Of a stretch of 5,688 nucleotides of DNA, positions 5,555 to 5,688 are shown in pieces. The translations under genes and the position numbers were made by a program. Source of the stretch: Burkholderiales bacterium (GTDB taxonomy: Bacteria > Pseudomonadota > Gammaproteobacteria > Burkholderiales > Usitatibacteraceae); assembly GCA_025350945.1 (NCBI GenBank), contig JANXWW010000415.1, forward strand, positions 1-5,688, written 5' to 3'. Under the pieces are notes generated by a model. That model did not search any database. It was not told where the DNA came from and saw only the letters and a program-made list of their open reading frames with translations. The first letter of the stretch is position 1, and each line of letters opens with the position of its first letter.

Positions 5555-5688
5555 ATGTTTCCCCACTTTCGCCATCAATTGCTGGTATGAATTTTCACGC
5601 TCGCCCGCGGGCGCCTTGGCTAATATTGCCATGCTGTTCGTGGGCCACTGCGCATACTGACGGCGATCACGCGGAAAACTGTTTGCGC
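5552..5688 (-). CDS. Possible C-terminal fragment of an unidentified convergent gene
   Basis: On the minus strand an open frame enters from the right edge and ends at a TGA (5554-5552), giving 44 visible residues ending MAKVGKH. The composition looks protein-like: soluble, mixed charge, with stretches such as RRQYAQWPTNSMAILAKA and GERENSYQQLMAKV and ordinary codons. The plus strand over the same bases reads as an unconvincing Cys- and Trp-containing peptide. I do not recognise a family, and the fragment is too short to prove coding. It would converge on the RHH operon with about 30 bases between stops. Confidence 0.35.
   Translation of the reverse strand, partial: ANSFPRDRRQYAQWPTNSMAILAKAPAGERENSYQQLMAKVGKH

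Noticed and set aside
5535..5660. Plus-strand GTG-started 41-residue frame behind a TTAGGAGA-like site
   Set aside because: The peptide has unusual composition and no recognisable domain, overlaps a better-looking minus-strand frame, and the Shine-Dalgarno-like bases come from a GATTAG tandem duplication.

Overview
The window looks like chromosomal DNA from a betaproteobacterium of moderate GC content. The clues are a proteobacterial-type ClpA, a flavocytochrome c sulfide dehydrogenase pair, a PEP-CTERM/exosortase substrate behind a sigma-54-type promoter, and compact intergenic regions with strong intrinsic terminators. The genus cannot be fixed from this sequence alone.

Layout. (1) Positions 2-2014 hold the 3' nine-tenths of clpA (about 85-90 N-terminal residues lie outside), closed by a 12-bp-stem terminator at 2042-2075. 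(2) Positions 2155-3836 hold a two-gene operon: a small monoheme c-type cytochrome (FccA/SoxE-like) and a Tat-exported flavoprotein (FccB/SoxF-like). Together they should oxidise sulfide in the periplasm and pass electrons through FAD and heme to the cytochrome pool. (3) Positions 3879-4720 hold a PEP-CTERM secreted protein with a complete-looking sigma-54 control region: a 10-bp dyad near -113 (possible activator site), an exact IHF consensus near -52 and a near-perfect -24/-12 element. The protein has one cysteine and a QLAIW segment, the arrangement of thioester (TED-like) domains. A 16-bp-stem terminator follows. (4) Positions 4833-5520 hold a second small operon: a consensus sigma-70 promoter overlapped by two ATGTACAT palindromes, then a ribbon-helix-helix DNA-binding protein with a basic tail, then a short coiled-coil protein. 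The palindromes look like autoregulatory operators. (5) At the right edge a minus-strand reading frame (5552 to beyond 5688) may be the 3' end of a convergent gene.

The units appear independent: protein quality control, sulfur oxidation, exopolysaccharide/floc-associated surface display, and a small DNA-binding module. The most noteworthy items are the layered sigma-54/IHF/dyad region in front of a putative thioester PEP-CTERM protein, and the palindrome-controlled RHH plus coiled-coil operon of unknown role. No RNA genes, insertion sequences or CRISPR arrays were seen, and no gene-free stretch exceeds about 210 bases.
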